A stretch of DNA of 64,000 nucleotides from CAZMZW01 sp963802275 (GCA_963802275.1 CAWDIB010000005.1:62001-126000), one strand, 5' to 3'. Positions 8,128-16,894 are shown, numbered from the stretch's first letter. Notes: generated by a model not told the origin, from the letters alone. Numbers and translations: made by a program.

Positions 8128-9228
8128 CTAATTTAATAATTGACAAGCCAGTTTGGCGGTTCTCTCCGCCGATTTTTCAAGCGGGACTTCAATGACCTTG
8201 AATCGCTCCATCATCTTTTTAGGATCAATTGAGAAAGATGTGAGGAAATTATCTAATTTTGCTTTGGAATCGATCAAAATACCTGCTCCAGATTGAACCA
8301 CAAAGTTCGTGTTTTCTCTCTCCTGTCCTGCTCCTGAGGTTAAAAGAACAATTGGTTTCTTATACGCCAGCGCTTCCGCAACAGTCAATCCACCTGGTTT
8401 GGTAAACACGATATCAGAAAGGTCAATTAATTCTTGCATATTTTGTGGGAAATCATACATGCTTACATTTGAACGGGAGCCTATCGTAGTTAGAGCATTG
8501 GAGAATAGTTTTTTTGCATTCCCGAATACGAACCACCAATCAATGTTGTTGACTTCTTTTTCCCTGAGGATATTGATCAGCTGGTAAATGCGCGGGTGTA
8601 TGATCAAATACGGAGCGATGCGATAACTGCCTGCCAAAACAATGGCGCGAACGCCTGATTTCTCAGTCTTCCTTAAATGCTTCTTTTTCTTGAGAATTGA
8701 AACGGGGATGCCGAAATTGTGTATTTTCTCCGCCGCGAGACCTCTCTGTTCCAGTTCCTTTACCATTGCCTCATTGGGCGCGATGAATGCATCCACCTGA
8801 TCCGTGGACCAGTATGGATGCAAAAATTGATCAGTGGCAACCGCCATTAATGGCGGTGATGCGTGTTTTTTTCGCCATTGGCTGATCACCGAACAGGGAA
8901 AGGTGTGAGTACAAATGATCAGATCCGGAGAAAAAGACTCAACTGCCTTGATGATGTCTCTCTTTAAAGGTCCTGTCCGGGTAATGATGTCATACCCCCA
9001 TTTGAAAGTGCCATGCCGCCAAACAAAAGTGTACAGGTTCGGAAAGAGCAAACTTGGGATGAACGAGAAGGTTTCCTGGAGAAGCGCATTTGCCCTGTTT
9101 TGGCGAAAAATATCGCGCAATTCTAATTGAATGCCTGCATCCATTTGACTGATGGCCTGGGCAATCGCACGAGCCGCTGAGAGGTGTCCCGAACCGATCG
9201 AGGCATAAAAGATCTGGACTTTTTTCAT
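8128..9228 (-). CDS. MGDG-synthase/UgtP-type glycosyltransferase (GT28)
   Basis: The 366-residue protein starts with KVQIFYASIGSGHLSAARAI, the glycine-rich N-terminal motif of monogalactosyldiacylglycerol synthases and of the processive diacylglycerol glucosyltransferase UgtP. The C-terminal half carries the nucleotide-sugar-binding part (VFTKPGGLTVAEALAYKKP), which matches GT28 enzymes. It probably transfers a sugar from a UDP-sugar to diacylglycerol, making a membrane glycolipid at the cytoplasmic face. The sugar and product cannot be read from sequence. It is the first gene of the minus-strand run that continues into yraN, miaA and the acyl-CoA ligase. Confidence 0.82.
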   Translation of the reverse strand: MKKVQIFYASIGSGHLSAARAIAQAISQMDAGIQLELRDIFRQNRANALLQETFSFIPSLLFPNLYTFVWRHGTFKWGYDIITRTGPLKRDIIKAVESFSPDLIICTHTFPCSVISQWRKKHASPPLMAVATDQFLHPYWSTDQVDAFIAPNEAMVKELEQRGLAAEKIHNFGIPVSILKKKKHLRKTEKSGVRAIVLAGSYRIAPYLIIHPRIYQLINILREKEVNNIDWWFVFGNAKKLFSNALTTIGSRSNVSMYDFPQNMQELIDLSDIVFTKPGGLTVAEALAYKKPIVLLTSGAGQERENTNFVVQSGAGILIDSKAKLDNFLTSFSIDPKKMMERFKVIEVPLEKSAERTAKLACQLLN

Positions 9229-9334
9229 TGCTAAAGATTACCCCACATCAATAATTCCTGGTTGCCAATTAAGAAAAAGAACATCGGAATTATTTTACCG
9301 TAAGGATATAATTTTACCTATCGGTATATAGATC

Positions 9335-10483
9335 ATGCCAACCGCTGAAATCATCGCCATTGGGACGGAACTTCTTTTAGGGATTACCCAGGACACCAAC
9401 ACGCGCTTCCTGGCACAGGCGTTGAACCGTCTTGGGGTGGACCTCTTCCGCACCACCATCATCGGGGATAATTGCAGCCGCATCACACAATCCATGCAGG
9501 AAGCCCTTCAGCGCGCCGACCTGGTGATCACCTGCGGCGGACTGGGTCCGACCATCGATGACCCAACCCGGTTAGCGGCAGCCAACGCATTTAATACAGA
9601 GTTGATTTTTCATCCTCAATTGTGGCAGTCAATTCAGGTGAGATTCAATAAAATGGGAAGGGCTGCAACCGATAACAACAAGCGCCAGGCATTCATCCCT
9701 CAAAATGCGGGGATCATCGAGAACCCTGTCGGCACCGCCCCTGCATTCAGCATTGAAACCGGTAATAATTTACTGGTATGCCTGCCGGGCGTGCCGGCCG
9801 AATTGGTATTTCTATTCCAGAACGCTGTAACGCCTCTAATAAAACAGAAATACAACCTTCATCAAATCATCTTTTCCAAAATTGTGCGCACCTGCGGGCT
9901 TGGGGAATCCGGGGTGGATGAATTGGTCGCCGACCTGGAGAAGATGACCAATCCCACCGTCGGGTTGAGCGCCCATCCCGGCATGGTGGATATCCGCATC
10001 ACCGCAAAAGCCAAAGATGGAAAAGAAGCTGATCAACTAATTCTGCCCATCCTTAACACCATCCAGGAGCGCCTGGCGGATTACATTTTTGGTTACGATG
10101 ATGACCGATTGGATTCCGTTATTCGTGAGAGGATCGTAAAAACCGGGACTTCGATTTCGCTCATCTTATCCGCTTCTTCATTAAATTTGGAGAATTCCCT
10201 CAACTCACTGCAGATTTTTGCAAAAATTCTCCCAACGCAAATCCAAAGTCTGGAATTCATAGAAAAATTGAAAGAATTGCAGGCGGATAATGAATTTATA
10301 ATAGGATTGGACCTAACTACCGGAGAAGGATATACACTGGTAAGGTTTCATTGGTTACATAAATCAGAGATCAGCATTGAAGAGAAAAGATTCGCCAGTC
10401 ACCCTGACCTTTTGGAAAGATGGTTGATCAATATGACCCTTGATTTCTTGCGCAGGAAATTCGATCAAAAGGAACTCAAATGA
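9335..10483 (+). CDS. cinA: CinA-like protein with degenerate C-terminal domain
   Basis: The 382-residue protein has a clear N-terminal MoaB/Mog-like domain (about 1-170: IIAIGTELLLGITQDTNT, then CGGLGPTIDDPTR), which in CinA works as an ADP-ribose pyrophosphatase-type domain. The middle domain (about 180-255, LGESGVDELVADLEKM and VGLSAHPGMVDIRITAK) is also typical. The C-terminal part (about 265-382) should be the nicotinamide-nucleotide amidase domain, but I do not see its usual ES-CTGG or PGSS motifs, so this activity is probably lost. The stop overlaps the next ATG by four bases, implying coupled translation. Confidence 0.85.
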   Translation: MPTAEIIAIGTELLLGITQDTNTRFLAQALNRLGVDLFRTTIIGDNCSRITQSMQEALQRADLVITCGGLGPTIDDPTRLAAANAFNTELIFHPQLWQSIQVRFNKMGRAATDNNKRQAFIPQNAGIIENPVGTAPAFSIETGNNLLVCLPGVPAELVFLFQNAVTPLIKQKYNLHQIIFSKIVRTCGLGESGVDELVADLEKMTNPTVGLSAHPGMVDIRITAKAKDGKEADQLILPILNTIQERLADYIFGYDDDRLDSVIRERIVKTGTSISLILSASSLNLENSLNSLQIFAKILPTQIQSLEFIEKLKELQADNEFIIGLDLTTGEGYTLVRFHWLHKSEISIEEKRFASHPDLLERWLINMTLDFLRRKFDQKELK

Positions 10484-12453
10484 AAAAAGTGGATTCTATT
10501 TTTGCCCATGCCCTCGTCCTCACCATGGATGCCGCCCTTCATCATTATCATGATGGCGCGGTAGCCGTCGAAGGAGATTCCATTGCTGGCATCGGCACAA
10601 CCGAACAAATTCTCAAAGAGTTTTCTGCCAGGGAAAACATCGATTGTCAGCAGAACATTCTCATGCCCGGGCTGCTGAATATTCATACCCATGTACCCAT
10701 GAACATGCTGCGCGGACTGGCGGATGACCTGCGCCTGGACGTCTGGCTGCAAGGCTATGTCTGGCCGGTCGAACATGAGTTCGTCAACCCGGATTTCATC
10801 CGCCTAGGTACACAGATCGCCTGCCTGGAAATGATCCGCAGCGGCATCACCTGTTTTGCCGACATGTACTTCTTTGAAGACACGGTGGCGGAAGTGGCTG
10901 CCGGGTTCGGAATGCGGGCTGTTTGCGCACAAACGGTTCTCAAATACCCCACCCCCGATGCCCACTCATATGAAGAAGCGCTTGAATTGACCGAAAAATT
11001 GATCAAGCGCTGGAAAAACCATCCCCTGATCGTTCCCGCGGTTGCGCCGCACGCGGCTTACACCTGCCCACCGGAAATATTGCAGGCATGCACCAGGATC
11101 GCCCTGGACCATGATATCCCGCTGCATACCCATATTTCCGAGACCGCTGATGAAGTCGAGAACATGCGCAAGGAGACCGGCATGCCGGTGGTGCCGTATA
11201 TGAAAAAACAGGGGCTGTTTGAGGCAAAAACATTCGCCGCCCATTGCGTGCACATTGATGAAGGTGAAATGCGTACCCTGCTGCATTCCAATGTCGGCGT
11301 TGCCCACAATCCATCCTCGAATTTGAAACTCGCCTCCGGTATTGCACCCGTTCGAAAGATGATCGAACTCGGCTTGAACGTTGGCATCGGCACAGATGGA
11401 GTAGCCTCGAACAATGACCTGGACTTCTTTGAAGAAGTGCGCCTGGCCTCGTTCCTGGCAAAAGGCAGCAGCGGTGACCCAACCGCTGTCCCCGCCCCCA
11501 AGACGCTCGAGATGGCCACCCGCATTGGCGCCCAGGCCATCCACCTGGATAAGCTCACTGGTTCGATTGAAATCGGCAAGCGGGCTGACATGATCCTGGT
11601 GGACATCCACACCATTCACAACACCCCGCAATTCAACCATTCGGAATTTGCGCCGTACGCGCAACTAGTCTATGCCGGGAAATCGACCGACGTGACCGAC
11701 ATGATGGTGAATGGTAAATGGGTGATGCGCAACCGGGTCATCAAAGGCGTGGATGAAAAGGATATTTTTGAAAAGAGCAAGGACTATGCGGAAAAAATCG
11801 ACCAGTTCCTGATCAAGCGCGAAAAGTCTGTCCTTTCCAAGCTGATCGCCATCGGGGGTACCAGCCAGGAGGAGAGCTACGAAGTACAGGCAAAAGTCAT
11901 CATTGAAGACTCAGCACCGGTCTTAAAGAAAATTCAGAGCCCCGGCATCCGCATCATCCGCACGCGCCATTACCATGAATTTGATACCTACTTCCTTTTC
12001 AAGGATGAGCCGGATCTGCTGCGATACCGCGAAGACCACTTCATTGAAGAGAATGGCGATATATCCAACGTGCGCACCCGCCTGACCCTCATCCAGCCGG
12101 CCAGGGAAGGAAAATATTCCGAAGACATCATTCTTTCCAAGAGCCGCTACATTGCCCCCGCCAATCAAAGCCTGCGGTTTTACAAGGAATATTTCAAGCC
12201 GGCGCAGGAAACGGAAATTGAAAAAGACCGCCTGCGATACCTGATCGAATTTGAAGAGGAAGAGTTCTTCATCAACATTGATCGCATGGACAAGCCAGCA
12301 TTGGGATTGTTCCTGGAGATCAAAGCCCGCACCTGGAGCGAGAAGGATGCCAAAGACAAAGCCGGGAAGATCGTTGACCTGCTCAAATTGCTTGGGCTTG
12401 GCGACCACAAGGTGATTACCCAGGATTACATTCAGATCATCACTCCCAAATAA
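10480..12453 (+). CDS. amidohydrolase (MtaD/SsnA-like deaminase) fused to CYTH-like domain
   Basis: The 657-residue protein has two parts. Residues 1 to about 440 are a metal-dependent amidohydrolase of the methylthioadenosine/S-adenosylhomocysteine deaminase type: NIHTHVPMNMLRG with metal His69 and His71, HTHISET, AAHCVHIDEGEM and GTDGVASNNDLDFFEE. Residues about 466-650 look like a CYTH (triphosphate tunnel) domain: YEVQAKV in place of the usual ExExK, FDTYF, LLRYRE and FLEIKA. CYTH enzymes act on triphosphate groups of nucleotides, thiamine or polyphosphate. The normal amidohydrolase length is near 440, so this is a real fusion and not an end-reading artefact. I infer a role in purine nucleoside salvage or clean-up, but the exact substrate is unknown. 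Confidence 0.82.
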   Translation: MKKVDSIFAHALVLTMDAALHHYHDGAVAVEGDSIAGIGTTEQILKEFSARENIDCQQNILMPGLLNIHTHVPMNMLRGLADDLRLDVWLQGYVWPVEHEFVNPDFIRLGTQIACLEMIRSGITCFADMYFFEDTVAEVAAGFGMRAVCAQTVLKYPTPDAHSYEEALELTEKLIKRWKNHPLIVPAVAPHAAYTCPPEILQACTRIALDHDIPLHTHISETADEVENMRKETGMPVVPYMKKQGLFEAKTFAAHCVHIDEGEMRTLLHSNVGVAHNPSSNLKLASGIAPVRKMIELGLNVGIGTDGVASNNDLDFFEEVRLASFLAKGSSGDPTAVPAPKTLEMATRIGAQAIHLDKLTGSIEIGKRADMILVDIHTIHNTPQFNHSEFAPYAQLVYAGKSTDVTDMMVNGKWVMRNRVIKGVDEKDIFEKSKDYAEKIDQFLIKREKSVLSKLIAIGGTSQEESYEVQAKVIIEDSAPVLKKIQSPGIRIIRTRHYHEFDTYFLFKDEPDLLRYREDHFIEENGDISNVRTRLTLIQPAREGKYSEDIILSKSRYIAPANQSLRFYKEYFKPAQETEIEKDRLRYLIEFEEEEFFINIDRMDKPALGLFLEIKARTWSEKDAKDKAGKIVDLLKLLGLGDHKVITQDYIQIITPK

Positions 12454-12465
12454 TCGGCCGGCTCA

Positions 12466-13938
12466 ATGAACTCCAGCGCGGATGACCCAATCCGGGTGCT
12501 TTTCCTGGCGGCGGAAGCCGACCCATTTGTCAAAGTCGGCGGGTTGGCGGATTATGCCGGGTCCCTGCCGAGAGCGCTGATGCAGCTTTCACCGGCGATC
12601 ACCAAACACCACAAGCTGGAGTTGCGCCTGGCCATCCCAGACCATGGTCAGATCGATCACAAGATATGGGGCATCAAACACCTGCTGGATTTCAACATCC
12701 GCGAAAAGGGCAAACCGGTACTGGCCAGGGTATATACCGCAACCAACCAGGGAGTACCGGTTTATTTCATCGGCCGGAAATCCCGTGAAAGCAATAAGCA
12801 TCCCGTCTATCTGCCAAAGGACAAATTGAATGGGCGTAAGTTCGGCTTTTTTTCGATTGCCGCCCTGGAACTGCTCAAGATCCTGAATTGGCCGGCTGAC
12901 ATCCTGCATGCCAATGATTGGCACACGTCGTTTTCCATCATCAAACTTGCGCAAGCGAAAGAAAAGGACCCTTTTTATAAAAAAACCAGATCATTGCTGA
13001 CCATTCACAACCTGGCTTACATGGGCGGGGGAAGTGAAAAGACGCTGGAAGGTTTTCAATTGAACCCTGTTGACGATCCCCATTTACCACCATGGGCACA
13101 TAACCAGCCATTGCCAATGGCGATTGCCCTGGCGGATGACATCGTGGCCGTTTCGCCGTCCTATGCGCAGGAGATCAAAACACCGCAATTCGGCTATGGC
13201 CTGGAAAAAATGCTCAAACAGCGCGGTAAATCGGTTTCGGGGATATTGAACGGGATCGATCATCAGCGGTGGAATCCATCAACAGATGCGTGCATCGCCG
13301 AACAGTATTCGGTGGATAACCTTGAAGCGAGAAAAACCAACAAACGCTTTCTGCAGGACAAGTTCTGCCTGCCTACTACCGGTCGGGAAATGCCGCTCAT
13401 CACCATCATCAGCCGGCTGGATCATCAAAAAGGGATCGATCTGCTGATCGATGGGTTTGAAATGCTGCAGGGACTGGACTTCCAATTGATCATCCTCGGG
13501 TCGGGCAGCCAAACGATTGAAAGTCAATGCCGCCAACTGGAAGAAAAATACCCCCGGCAGGTCAGAGCGCAATTGAAGTTTGATCCCGAATTGGCCAAAC
13601 AATTGTACGGCGGCGCGGATATGATCCTCATCCCTTCCCGCTTTGAGCCCTGCGGTCTGACCCAGCTGATCGCCATGCGCTACGGCTGCCTGCCGGTCGC
13701 CCGGGCCACCGGCGGCCTAAAGGATTCCATCCAGGATGGGGTGAATGGTTTTCTATTCAATGACCTCACCTCATCCGCCCTGTCGGCAGCCATCAAGAGA
13801 GCCATTGGCATCTTTCAAAAAAGGAGTCAGTGGAGGAAAATGCAGGTCAGTGCAATGAATAGCGACTTCTCATGGGATAAGTCCGCCCGTGCCTATGGCC
13901 GGCTTTATCAAAAATTGCTGGATGAGGTTCACCGCTGA
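12466..13938 (+). CDS. glgA: glycogen synthase (GT5)
   Basis: The 490-residue protein elongates alpha-1,4-glucan from a nucleotide-diphosphoglucose. It has the N-terminal VKVGGLADYAGSLPRAL (KxGGL binding of the sugar nucleotide), the middle HANDWHTSF and TIHNLAYMG, and the C-terminal ISRLDHQKGIDLLIDG with SRFEPCGLTQLIAMRYG. It lies 12 bases after the amidohydrolase fusion on the same strand. The 3' end overlaps the converging EamA gene by 10 bases. With ppgK elsewhere in the window it points to storage-sugar and polyphosphate metabolism. Confidence 0.95.
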   Translation: MNSSADDPIRVLFLAAEADPFVKVGGLADYAGSLPRALMQLSPAITKHHKLELRLAIPDHGQIDHKIWGIKHLLDFNIREKGKPVLARVYTATNQGVPVYFIGRKSRESNKHPVYLPKDKLNGRKFGFFSIAALELLKILNWPADILHANDWHTSFSIIKLAQAKEKDPFYKKTRSLLTIHNLAYMGGGSEKTLEGFQLNPVDDPHLPPWAHNQPLPMAIALADDIVAVSPSYAQEIKTPQFGYGLEKMLKQRGKSVSGILNGIDHQRWNPSTDACIAEQYSVDNLEARKTNKRFLQDKFCLPTTGREMPLITIISRLDHQKGIDLLIDGFEMLQGLDFQLIILGSGSQTIESQCRQLEEKYPRQVRAQLKFDPELAKQLYGGADMILIPSRFEPCGLTQLIAMRYGCLPVARATGGLKDSIQDGVNGFLFNDLTSSALSAAIKRAIGIFQKRSQWRKMQVSAMNSDFSWDKSARAYGRLYQKLLDEVHR

Positions 13939-14885
13939 GAATTGGTTTTATTGGCAAATATGGATAGCGCGATCCCGATCAGGATCAAGCCGCCGCCAAC
14001 CACTTCCAACCAGACGGGGACTTCTCCCAATAAAACCAATGCTAGAACACTAGAGCCGACCGGCTCACCCAGCAAGGCGATGGACACAAGCGAAGCGGGC
14101 ATACTGCCCAACAGCCAATTGATCAAGGAGTGCCCGAATAGTTGCGGTATCACCGCCAGAAATATCAGCCATTGGATAGCAACGGTTGAATACCCGCTGA
14201 TCCTTTGTTGAGATAAAAAACAAAAGATCAATAAAATTAGCGAGGCAACCAGATAAACCACGGATGTATAAGAAATGTTGCTCAGTGATTTCCTTAATAG
14301 GCGGCCTGCCATGACATAACCGGCCGCCATGAAGGCGCCGAACAAAGCCAGCAGATTTCCGAGCAGGATCTTATCCACCCCTGAAGTTGAATGAAATGCT
14401 GAACAAACAAGCTGACCACCGAAGACGTGGCAGGCTTTTGCAAAGGTCACCAGCAAGCCACCCAAAAAAGCAATCCCCAAGAATAAAAAGGTTTGCCTGG
14501 TGATCTTTTCCTTCAAAACCCAGGGGGAGAACAAAGCCACCCAGATGGGCGTGGTGGTCACCAGCACCACGGAACTGGCAACCGAGGTGAGTTCCAGCGA
14601 GGTGATCCAGGCCGCAAAATGGAGGGCCAGGAATATTCCGGAGAGGATCAACTTCCACCAGTCAGCCCAAACCAGGCGCTTATATTCCTGAAAATGGCGG
14701 GAGCGGAGCAAACACACGGTAATGACTGACGCGATGGCCATGCGGTAAAGCGCAATGACTATGGAAGGCACTTCCTGCTGGGCATAGCGAATAAAAAGGG
14801 AAGCGGTTGAGATGGATAAGATGGAAAAGAAAAGAGGCAGGTATGGCGTGGTCTTTCCTGCGCGGGCGAGAGAGCTTTTCGGCAT
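13929..14885 (-). CDS. EamA-family (DMT superfamily) transporter
   Basis: The 318-residue protein has about ten hydrophobic segments in two five-helix halves, the pattern of EamA drug/metabolite exporters (ITSLELTSVASSVVLVTTTP in the first half, SMPASLVSIALLGEPVGSSV in the second). The ligand cannot be predicted. I use the ATG at 14885; a TTG three codons earlier is also possible. Its start region overlaps the superoxide dismutase promoter, so the two genes diverge from a shared control region. Confidence 0.85.
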   Translation of the reverse strand: MPKSSLARAGKTTPYLPLFFSILSISTASLFIRYAQQEVPSIVIALYRMAIASVITVCLLRSRHFQEYKRLVWADWWKLILSGIFLALHFAAWITSLELTSVASSVVLVTTTPIWVALFSPWVLKEKITRQTFLFLGIAFLGGLLVTFAKACHVFGGQLVCSAFHSTSGVDKILLGNLLALFGAFMAAGYVMAGRLLRKSLSNISYTSVVYLVASLILLIFCFLSQQRISGYSTVAIQWLIFLAVIPQLFGHSLINWLLGSMPASLVSIALLGEPVGSSVLALVLLGEVPVWLEVVGGGLILIGIALSIFANKTNSQR

Positions 14886-14887
14886 AT

Positions 14888-14916
14888 TTGACAAAGGGTT
14901 TGGCGCTGGTTACAAT
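14888..14916 (+). promoter_or_regulatory. sigma-70-type promoter of sod
   Basis: TTGACA, a 17-base spacer and TACAAT form a near-consensus promoter about 25 bases before the sod start codon. It is one of only two strong -35 boxes I found in the window. Confidence 0.75.
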
Positions 14917-14941
14917 CTTACAAAAAGAATTGGAGGACAAG

Positions 14942-15553
14942 ATGACCTACGAACTGCCCAAACTGCCTTACGATTATACAGCCCTCGAACCGTATATGGA
15001 CGCCAAAACGGTGGAAATCCACCATGACAAGCACCATGCCGGTTACACCGCCAAGCTGAATGCCGCCCTGGAAAAATACCCGCAACTGGGCGAACAGAAG
15101 ATCGAGGACCTGCTGGCCGACCTCAGCAAGGTCCCGGAAGAGATCCGCAGCGCGGTCAGAAACAATGGCGGCGGCTATTTCCATCACAACCTGTGGTGGC
15201 AGCAGTTGAAGGTAAACCCGGGTAAACAGCCGGTTGGAAAATCAGGTGCAGCGATCCTTGCCTCTTTTGGCGACCTTGAGGCCTTCAAAGCCAAAATGAC
15301 CACCGCCGCCCTCAACCAGTTCGGCAGCGGCTGGGCGTGGCTGAGCCGGAAAAAAGACGGCAGCCTGGTCATCCATGCCACCCCCAACCAGGATTCACCG
15401 GTCAGCGAGGGTTTGCATCCCCTTCTCACCATTGATGTTTGGGAGCACGCCTATTACCTCAAATACATGAACAAACGGGATGAGTTTGTGGCCAACTTCT
15501 GGAACCTGGTCAACTGGGAAGAAGTGGAACGCCGATTCAGCCAATTCAAGTAA
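14942..15553 (+). CDS. sodA: superoxide dismutase (Mn/Fe family)
   Basis: The 203-residue enzyme dismutates superoxide to hydrogen peroxide and oxygen. Metal ligands are expected at His in VEIHHDKHH, His in GGYFHHNLWW, Asp in LTIDVWEHAYYLKY and His in the same motif. The Gly-rich GGGYF and the Gln in TPNQDSPV are features more usual in manganese enzymes than in iron enzymes, so Mn or cambialistic use is inferred. The start is the ATG at 14942 with GGAGG six bases before it; a longer frame upstream lies inside the promoter. The gene implies an organism exposed to oxygen at times. Confidence 0.95.
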   Translation: MTYELPKLPYDYTALEPYMDAKTVEIHHDKHHAGYTAKLNAALEKYPQLGEQKIEDLLADLSKVPEEIRSAVRNNGGGYFHHNLWWQQLKVNPGKQPVGKSGAAILASFGDLEAFKAKMTTAALNQFGSGWAWLSRKKDGSLVIHATPNQDSPVSEGLHPLLTIDVWEHAYYLKYMNKRDEFVANFWNLVNWEEVERRFSQFK

Positions 15554-15575
15554 ATTTGGGAGAAGGAATCAACCC

Positions 15576-15977
15576 ATGCCACGCGTGATCACCAGCCTGT
15601 GCCTGCGCGATTCGAGCTGCACGGTCGTCTGCCCGGTGGACTGCATCAAACCCGGGCTGCCGATCGAAGAGTACCCGACCTACTACATCAACCCGGATGA
15701 ATGCATCGACTGCGGCGCCTGCGAGGCGGAATGCCCGAATTCCGCCATTTTTGAAAAAGAGGCCGTACCTGTTGCCTATACTGCCAAGGGTGGTGAAAGG
15801 GTCTCCATGCCGGCCAGCAGCTCGGGATACGATGAAAGCTGGGAGGGGAAAGACCGCCAGGCGGAAGCGGTCAAGCTGCCGGCCACCCGGGTGCTCAAAG
15901 CGGGAGAGGTGATGGACCTGACCCCGGCTATTGAAGCCAACGCCAGGTTTTTCACAGAAGGACCCGGCAAGGGATAA
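15576..15977 (+). CDS. ferredoxin, 4Fe-4S type, with C-terminal extension
   Basis: The 133-residue protein has a ferredoxin core in its first 60 residues: Cys at 9, 15, 19 and 23, then the classic CIDCGACEAECP (Cys43, 46, 49, 53). It is likely a small electron carrier of the 7Fe or 8Fe type. Residues 70-133 form a hydrophilic tail (LPATRVLKAGEVMDLTPAI) that I do not recognise from other ferredoxins. The start is chosen by a GGGAGAAGGA ribosome-binding site. The gene follows sod by 22 bases. A decayed second copy of the tail lies at 16433. Confidence 0.9.
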   Translation: MPRVITSLCLRDSSCTVVCPVDCIKPGLPIEEYPTYYINPDECIDCGACEAECPNSAIFEKEAVPVAYTAKGGERVSMPASSSGYDESWEGKDRQAEAVKLPATRVLKAGEVMDLTPAIEANARFFTEGPGKG

Positions 15978-16006
15978 CGAATAAAAATATTTAAGAATAA
16001 AATAAT

Positions 16007-16417
16007 ATGAACATTGAATTCGTAGTCTCCGAGATCATCCCTGCATCGCCACTCGAAGTATACCGATCCTGGCTCGATTCCGACGCCCACTCGAAAATGA
16101 CCGGCAGCCCTGCACGGATGTCAACCAAAGTTGGCGGCAAGTTCAAAGCCTGGGATGGGTATATCCAGGGCAGGAACATCGAGCTTGAACCCCCTAAACG
16201 AATCCTCCAGCACTGGCGAACCATCGAGTTCGCTGATACCGAAGAAGATTCCCTCGTTGAGATTTTGATTCAAGATGAGCAAGGATCTTCCAGGGTCACG
16301 ATCCGCCACACCCGGCTTCCTCAGCATGGCATGCAATATCAACAGGGGTGGCGGGATTCCTACTTCACTCCAATGAAGGAGTACTTCGCCAGGTCTGGTG
16401 AGAGCCGCACCACCTAA
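16007..16417 (+). CDS. SRPBCC (AHSA1/START-like) protein
   Basis: The 136-residue protein begins with the beta-strand and helix of an Aha1-like START fold (IPASPLEVYRSWLDSDAH), continues with GGKFKAWDGYIQGRNIELEP and PKRILQHWR, and ends with WRDSYFTPMKEYF. These are standard markers of the AHSA1 group, a hydrophobic-cavity fold with varied ligands. The exact role is unknown. It sits between the intact ferredoxin and a broken copy of the ferredoxin tail, so it may have been inserted into a tandem ferredoxin duplication. Confidence 0.85.
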   Translation: MNIEFVVSEIIPASPLEVYRSWLDSDAHSKMTGSPARMSTKVGGKFKAWDGYIQGRNIELEPPKRILQHWRTIEFADTEEDSLVEILIQDEQGSSRVTIRHTRLPQHGMQYQQGWRDSYFTPMKEYFARSGESRTT

Positions 16418-16432
16418 AGTGCCGTTGTAACT

Positions 16433-16600
16433 AACGCCGGCAGCGCGGGAACCGAAGAAAGCTGGGAGGGAGAGGACCGCTTGGGGGAAGTGGGGCAGCT
16501 GCCAGCCACCCGGTTGCTCAAAGCGGGTGAAGTGATCGACCTGACCCCTGCCATTGAAGCAAACGCCAGGTATTTTACGGAAGGACCGGGAAAAACTTAA
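16433..16600 (+). pseudogene. remnant of a duplicated ferredoxin (C-terminal part)
   Basis: In one open frame this stretch encodes about 55 residues ending in a stop. Aligning by eye the last 49 residues with the last 49 of the ferredoxin at 15576 gives 37 identities (shared ESWEG, LPATR, LKAGEV, DLTPAIEANAR, FTEGPGK). There is no start codon, ribosome-binding site or cysteine cluster, so it is a leftover of a tandem duplication with its 5' part missing. Confidence 0.8.
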
Positions 16601-16615
16601 CCCAGAAAAACAAGC

Positions 16616-16640
16616 CTGAAGGTGACACTTCGGTTTTTTT
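16616..16640 (+). terminator. terminator after the ferredoxin remnant
   Basis: CTGAAG-type stem (16616-16621 with 16628-16633, one G-T pair) around a 6-base loop, followed by seven T. It probably once ended the duplicated ferredoxin and may now serve the SRPBCC gene. Confidence 0.65.
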
Positions 16641-16728
16641 ATTGGTCAGATAGCGCGCTTGTATGGGGTGCAAAAGGTCGGAGGTTCAAACACTCATGAG
16701 TGTGCTTCGCGATCCTCTTGGCCTGACA
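16641..16728 (+). pseudogene. tRNA-Pro-like remnant
   Basis: The stretch TAGCGCGC-TTGTATGGGGTGCAA-AAGGTC-GGAGGTTCAAA reads like the D-stem, an anticodon arm with GGG in a seven-base loop, the variable loop and the T-arm of a proline tRNA. A matching CCTCTTGGCCTGACA, fit for the 3' T-stem, acceptor strand and end, follows, but 23 extra bases (16691-16713, holding the palindrome CACTCATGAGTG) interrupt the T-loop. The 5' acceptor strand is absent: a terminator T-run stands there instead. It cannot be a working tRNA as it stands. Confidence 0.45.
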
Positions 16729-16894
16729 AAATATGGAGGAGGCGGCAAACCAGAAGCCACCTATTTATGGGGTTTATCAAGTCCCCGCTATATAATTTTT
16801 CATACCACTAAGTTCGAAGTGGATCCATGGTGAGATCAATGATCTTAATAGTAAATTGTAATTAAAAACAATAATGCGTTGTTTCTTTATTTGC

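Noticed and set aside
10966..11664. Long minus-strand open frames inside the amidohydrolase gene
   Set aside because: They are antisense shadows of a gene with clear motifs, caused by its codon use.
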